From the NCBI GenBank assembly GCA_020024815.1, contig JAHHTE010000029.1, positions 1 through 16,400 on the forward strand: a DNA stretch of 16,400 nt, written 5' to 3'. Shown one piece after another: positions 13,463 through 16,400 of the stretch. The notes under the pieces are model-generated. The model saw only the letters and a program-made list of their open reading frames with translations. It ran no database searches and was not told where the DNA came from. Position numbers and translations under genes: made by a program. This DNA comes from Mailhella sp. GTDB lineage: Bacteria; Desulfobacterota; Desulfovibrionia; Desulfovibrionales; Desulfovibrionaceae. The stretch's first letter is position 1, and the number at the start of each line of letters is the position of its first letter.

Positions 13463-15022
13463 ATGTTTTGTTATCTTATTGGTGCAGGTCCTGGAGATCC
13501 AGGTCTTATTACTTGCAAAGGATTAGATGCTCTTAGTCGTGCTGATGTTATTGTTTATGATTATTTAGCAAGTGATATTTTACTTAGTCATGCCCGTCCT
13601 GATGCTGAAAAAATATATGTGGGTAAAATTGCAGGCAATCATGCAATGAGTCAAGAAGATATTAATGCATTGCTTGTGCAAAAAGCAAAAGAAGGTAAAA
13701 TTGTAGCTCGTCTTAAAGGTGGCGATCCATATATTTTTGGACGTGGTGGAGAAGAAGGGCGTGCTTTATATGATAATGGTGTGCCATTTTGCGAAGTTCC
13801 TGGTATTAGTAGTACCATTGCAGGTCCTGCTTATGCTGGTATTCCTTTAACAGATAGAACAGCAGCTTCTTCTGTAACTATTATTACAGGACATGAAGAC
13901 CCAACAAAACCAGATTCTGTACATAATTGGGACGCATTAGCAAAAAGTGCATCAACATTAGTTTTTGTTATGGGTATGAAAAATTTACCAGATATTTCTA
14001 AAAATTTAATAAAAGCTGGTATGGATCCAAAAACTCCAGCAGCTTTGGTGTATTGGGGAACTATGCCAAATCAACGTTCCTTAAATGCAACAATTGAAGA
14101 ATTACCTGAAGCTGCTATTCGTGAGGGTTTTAAAAATCCTTCTGTTATTGTTGTTGGCCATGTTGTTTCTTTACGTGATAAATTAAATTGGAATGAAAAA
14201 AGACCTCTTTTTGGAAAAACAGTTGTTGTAACACGTTCAAGAGAACAAGCTAGTGATATGGTTGCTATGCTTATGAGTCTTGGGGCAAGGGTTATTCAAT
14301 TTCCTACTATTACCATTGAGCCAATGGATAGCTATGAAATATTAGATAATGCTATTCAAAAAATAGATGATTTTGATTGGATAATTTTTACTTCTGTAAA
14401 TGGTGTTCAACATTTTGCAAAACGTTTACGTGCAGCAGGTAAAGATTGTCGAGTGTTGTATAAAGCAAAAATAGCAGCTATTGGCCCAGTTACTCGTAAA
14501 GAAGTTGAAAAACTTGGTGTTATTCCTGATTTTGTTCCTGAAACCTATGTTGCTGAATCTGTTGCAGAAGGACTTTGTCAGTTTGATATAAAAGGAAAAA
14601 ACATTCTTATTCCTCGTGCTTTGGAATCTCGTGAAGTATTACCAGAAGTTTTAGAAAAAGCAGGGGCAAAAGTTACTATTGCTCCTACATATCGTACGGT
14701 TAAAGCTATGGCTAATAAAGATGAACTTATGGAAGCTTTAGAAGCTGATCAAGTTGATTGCATAAGTTTTGCCTCTTCTTCTACTGTTCGTAATTTTATG
14801 GAATGTATTGAAAGTAATACATTGAAAAAAGCAACTAATGTTAAATTTGCTTCTATTGGTCCAATTACAACAGCAACATTAAAAGAATATGGTTATCAAG
14901 CTGAAATTGAACCAAAAGATTTTACTATTCCAGCGTTACTTGCTGAAATAACAAAATTTTTTGCTGATGATATAGATGTAAACGCACCTTATTATCAATC
15001 ACTTTTGAAACTTGCAAAGTAG
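13463..15022 (+). CDS. cobA-hemD: Fused uroporphyrinogen-III C-methyltransferase / uroporphyrinogen-III synthase
   Basis: One 519-residue chain carries two consecutive steps at the tetrapyrrole branch point. The N-terminal SUMT/CobA domain (about 1-245) uses two S-adenosylmethionine to make precorrin-2. It shows GAGPGDPGLIT (7-17), LKGGDPYIFGRGGEE (84-98) and VPGISS (112-117). The C-terminal HemD domain (about 250-505) cyclises hydroxymethylbilane to uroporphyrinogen III; it starts GKTVVVTRSREQ and shows FTSVNGV and FASSSTVRNF. The fusion should pass uroporphyrinogen III straight to methylation, toward siroheme (needed for sulfite reductase), cobalamin and, in sulfate reducers, the alternative heme route. 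It lacks the dehydrogenase/ferrochelatase domain of CysG, so that step must be encoded elsewhere. TGGAGG fixes the ATG. purN starts 6 nt after the stop. Confidence 0.96.
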   Translation: MFCYLIGAGPGDPGLITCKGLDALSRADVIVYDYLASDILLSHARPDAEKIYVGKIAGNHAMSQEDINALLVQKAKEGKIVARLKGGDPYIFGRGGEEGRALYDNGVPFCEVPGISSTIAGPAYAGIPLTDRTAASSVTIITGHEDPTKPDSVHNWDALAKSASTLVFVMGMKNLPDISKNLIKAGMDPKTPAALVYWGTMPNQRSLNATIEELPEAAIREGFKNPSVIVVGHVVSLRDKLNWNEKRPLFGKTVVVTRSREQASDMVAMLMSLGARVIQFPTITIEPMDSYEILDNAIQKIDDFDWIIFTSVNGVQHFAKRLRAAGKDCRVLYKAKIAAIGPVTRKEVEKLGVIPDFVPETYVAESVAEGLCQFDIKGKNILIPRALESREVLPEVLEKAGAKVTIAPTYRTVKAMANKDELMEALEADQVDCISFASSSTVRNFMECIESNTLKKATNVKFASIGPITTATLKEYGYQAEIEPKDFTIPALLAEITKFFADDIDVNAPYYQSLLKLAK

Positions 15023-15028
15023 GTTATT

Positions 15029-15724
15029 ATGAGTTTAAAACTTGCCATTTTAGCATCAGGTAGTGGTACAAATGCACAAGTTATTTTTGAAGCAGTTAAA
15101 GCAAAAAAATTAGATGCTGAAATTTGTCTTGTGCTTGCTAATAGACCAAATGCAAAAGTTCTTGATAGAGCAGAACAATTTGGACTTAAGCATATTCTTC
15201 TTGACCATACACTTTTTGCAAGTCGTGAAGAATATGATAAAAAAGTTGTTGAAGAAATAAAAAAATCTGGTGCTGATTGTGTTGTTTTATCTGGATATAT
15301 GCGAATGGTTACACCGTATTTTTTAGCAAGTTTTCCACAACGAGTTATTAATATTCATCCTGCTATTTTACCATCTTTTCCTGGTGTGCATGGAGCAAGA
15401 GATGCTGTAAATTATGGTGTAAAATTTTCAGGTTGCACTGTGCATTTTGTAAGTGAAGAAATGGATGCAGGTCCTATTATTATTCAAGCCATAGTGCCTT
15501 GTAGACAAGAAGATACAGAAGAAAGTTTACAAAATAGAATCCATTGTCTTGAGCATAAAATTTATGTGCAAGCTTTAAAGTGGTTAGCTGAAGATCGTTT
15601 GGAAATAATTAACCATACTGTGCATTTGAAAAATAAAAAACAAATAAAAGCAAGTATTGTTTGTATAGATAATGAAGGTATACAATTAGATGCCATGATT
15701 TATCCTCCTTTAGAATTAGATTAA
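15029..15724 (+). CDS. purN: Phosphoribosylglycinamide formyltransferase 1 (GAR transformylase)
   Basis: Third step of purine synthesis: transfers a formyl group from 10-formyltetrahydrofolate to GAR. The phosphate-binding loop is LASGSGTNAQ (8-17). The catalytic triad is visible as N108 and H110 in VINIHPAILPSFPG and D146 in EEMDAGP, each two residues on from the E. coli N106/H108/D144. At 231 residues it has a tail about 20 residues longer than the E. coli enzyme, after the usual end near LAEDRLEI; the tail (KNKKQIKASIVCIDNEGIQL and on) has no known motif. The ribosome binding site TAGG contains the cobA-hemD stop codon, so the pair is probably translationally coupled. The terminator stem begins in its own stop codon. 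Confidence 0.96.
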   Translation: MSLKLAILASGSGTNAQVIFEAVKAKKLDAEICLVLANRPNAKVLDRAEQFGLKHILLDHTLFASREEYDKKVVEEIKKSGADCVVLSGYMRMVTPYFLASFPQRVINIHPAILPSFPGVHGARDAVNYGVKFSGCTVHFVSEEMDAGPIIIQAIVPCRQEDTEESLQNRIHCLEHKIYVQALKWLAEDRLEIINHTVHLKNKKQIKASIVCIDNEGIQLDAMIYPPLELD

Positions 15725-15750
15725 AAAAGGCGAGAAATCGCCTTTTTTTT
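15723..15750 (+). terminator. Intrinsic terminator between purN and the AMMECR1 gene
   Basis: AAAAAAGGCGA (15723-15733) and TCGCCTTTTTT (15738-15748) pair perfectly around a GAAA tetraloop, and the T run continues to 15750. The stem overlaps the purN stop codon (15722-15724). The next gene's ribosome binding site starts directly after the T run, so AMMECR1 expression needs readthrough or a promoter inside purN. The stem is also A/T-symmetric, allowing action on the minus strand. Confidence 0.85.
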
Positions 15751-15760
15751 GTGGGGTATT

Positions 15761-16330
15761 ATGAATAATAAAATAGATGATGAAGTAAAATTTTATTTGC
15801 ATGGAATTGTTGCAGGAATATTAACTGATTGTGTGAAAGAAAAAAAATCTTTGCAAGAGTTAAAATTTAAAAATCCAATTAACTCATTTTTGTTAGAAAA
15901 ATGTGGTGCATTTGTAACATATTATAAAATGGAAAAAGGACAAAAAAAATTACGTGGTTGTATAGGTCTTATGGCTCAAGAATATCCCTTATGGGAAACA
16001 GTTGCACGAATGGCGTATGCAGCAGCTTTAGAGGATACTCGATTTTATCCTATTACAGAAGATGAATTAGAATTTATTACTTGGGAAATAACAATTTTAA
16101 CACCTTTTGTTCCTTGTTCTTTAGATGAAATTATAATTGGAACGCATGGAATTTTATTAGAAAATGATAATAATAGAGCTGTGTTTTTACCACAGGTAGC
16201 CACAGAACAAGGTTGGACAAAAGAAGAAACATTAAATCAATTATCCTTAAAAGCAGGTTTACCGCAAAATGCTTGGCAAGACCAAAATACAAAATTTTAT
16301 TCCTTTGAAGGTATCATTTTAGTGAAATAA
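15761..16330 (+). CDS. AMMECR1-domain protein
   Basis: A 189-residue single-domain protein. The family signature LRGCIG is at 64-69, preceded by GAFVTYYK, and followed by ALEDTRFYPITEDEL, GTHGILLE, FLPQVATEQGW and SLKAGLPQNAW, so the whole domain is present. The biochemical role of the domain is not firmly known; in many bacteria and archaea it is the 'A' of AmmeMemoRadiSam gene sets, next to a Memo-like protein and a radical SAM enzyme. Neither partner is in the 70 nt to the right edge, so that link is untested here. I start at ATG 15761 because GGGG (15753-15756) sits 4 nt before it; an in-frame TTG at 15749 lies in the terminator T run and is unlikely. It follows a strong intrinsic terminator, so it is probably expressed less than purN. 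Confidence 0.9.
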   Translation: MNNKIDDEVKFYLHGIVAGILTDCVKEKKSLQELKFKNPINSFLLEKCGAFVTYYKMEKGQKKLRGCIGLMAQEYPLWETVARMAYAAALEDTRFYPITEDELEFITWEITILTPFVPCSLDEIIIGTHGILLENDNNRAVFLPQVATEQGWTKEETLNQLSLKAGLPQNAWQDQNTKFYSFEGIILVK

Positions 16331-16340
16331 AGTAGGTTTT

Positions 16341-16400
16341 GTTTATTTTTTTGAGAGGAGAACTTTTGAAAAAGTTCCCCTCTCAAACTCTCTCCTCAAA
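16341..16400 (+). repeat. Hairpin repeat, copy 2 (after the AMMECR1 gene)
   Basis: TTTGAGAGGAGAACTTTT (16350-16367) faces AAAAGTTCCCCTCTCAAA (16370-16387), an 18-bp stem with one mismatch, preceded by a T-rich tract and followed by CTCTCTCCTC. It matches the minus strand of 6433-6494 with two differences in the left arm and a run of 25 identical bases through the loop and right arm. It begins about 11 nt after the stop codon, as copy 1 does after argJ. It runs into the right edge, so its full extent is not visible. Confidence 0.8.

Noticed and set aside
15749..15760. TTG start for the AMMECR1 gene at 15749
   Set aside because: It lies in the terminator T run with no binding site upstream, and ATG 15761 has GGGG just before it.

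Overview
The window is AT-rich chromosomal DNA (roughly one third G+C by eye, lower still between genes). It reads as a low-GC delta-proteobacterial, Desulfovibrionaceae-like genome of the Lawsonia/Bilophila/Desulfovibrio kind. This rests on the CobA-HemD fusion, which is common in that group, on strong GGAGG-type ribosome binding sites, and on a candidate sigma-54 promoter. The taxonomic call is inference. No plasmid, phage head/tail module, IS element, CRISPR array, tRNA or rRNA was recognised.

Layout. (1) 1-3309, minus strand: a compact str operon, rpsL-rpsG-fusA. It has a near-consensus promoter upstream of rpsL, a hairpin in the rpsL-rpsG gap and an intrinsic terminator after fusA. No rpoBC lies upstream and no tuf is visible. 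(2) 3310-6500, an accessory-looking, very AT-rich stretch: a stand-alone MrcB_N/DUF3578 protein behind a 22-bp perfect palindrome, then a MerR-family regulator divergent from a MATE efflux pump with a MerR-style 19-bp-spacer promoter between them. (3) 6433-10206, minus strand: a tightly packed set of aminotransferase, pgi (glucose-6-phosphate isomerase) and argJ, whose gene ends overlap or nearly touch. It has its own promoter containing a dyad. (4) 10209-11709, minus strand: an MFS drug-efflux-type transporter. (5) 11820-13281, minus strand: a 444-residue protein with a C-terminal 'VgrG-related' lysozyme-like domain, preceded by a good sigma-54 -24/-12 match and followed by an intrinsic terminator. 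(6) 13398-16330, plus strand: a cobA-hemD fusion, purN and an AMMECR1-domain gene, with an intrinsic terminator between the last two.

The best non-gene structure is a roughly 60-nt hairpin repeat present twice (6433-6494 and 16341-16400). Each copy lies 12-15 nt after a gene's stop codon and in the same orientation relative to that gene. A diverged partial copy lies at 3391-3416.

Most genes are core metabolism: translation, arginine synthesis, sugar phosphate metabolism, siroheme/cobalamin/heme precursor synthesis and purine synthesis. The less ordinary items are the orphan DNA-recognition-type domain, the sigma-54-linked lysozyme-like protein, the hairpin repeat and the terminator just ahead of the AMMECR1 gene. 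I do not see a complete new multi-gene system.
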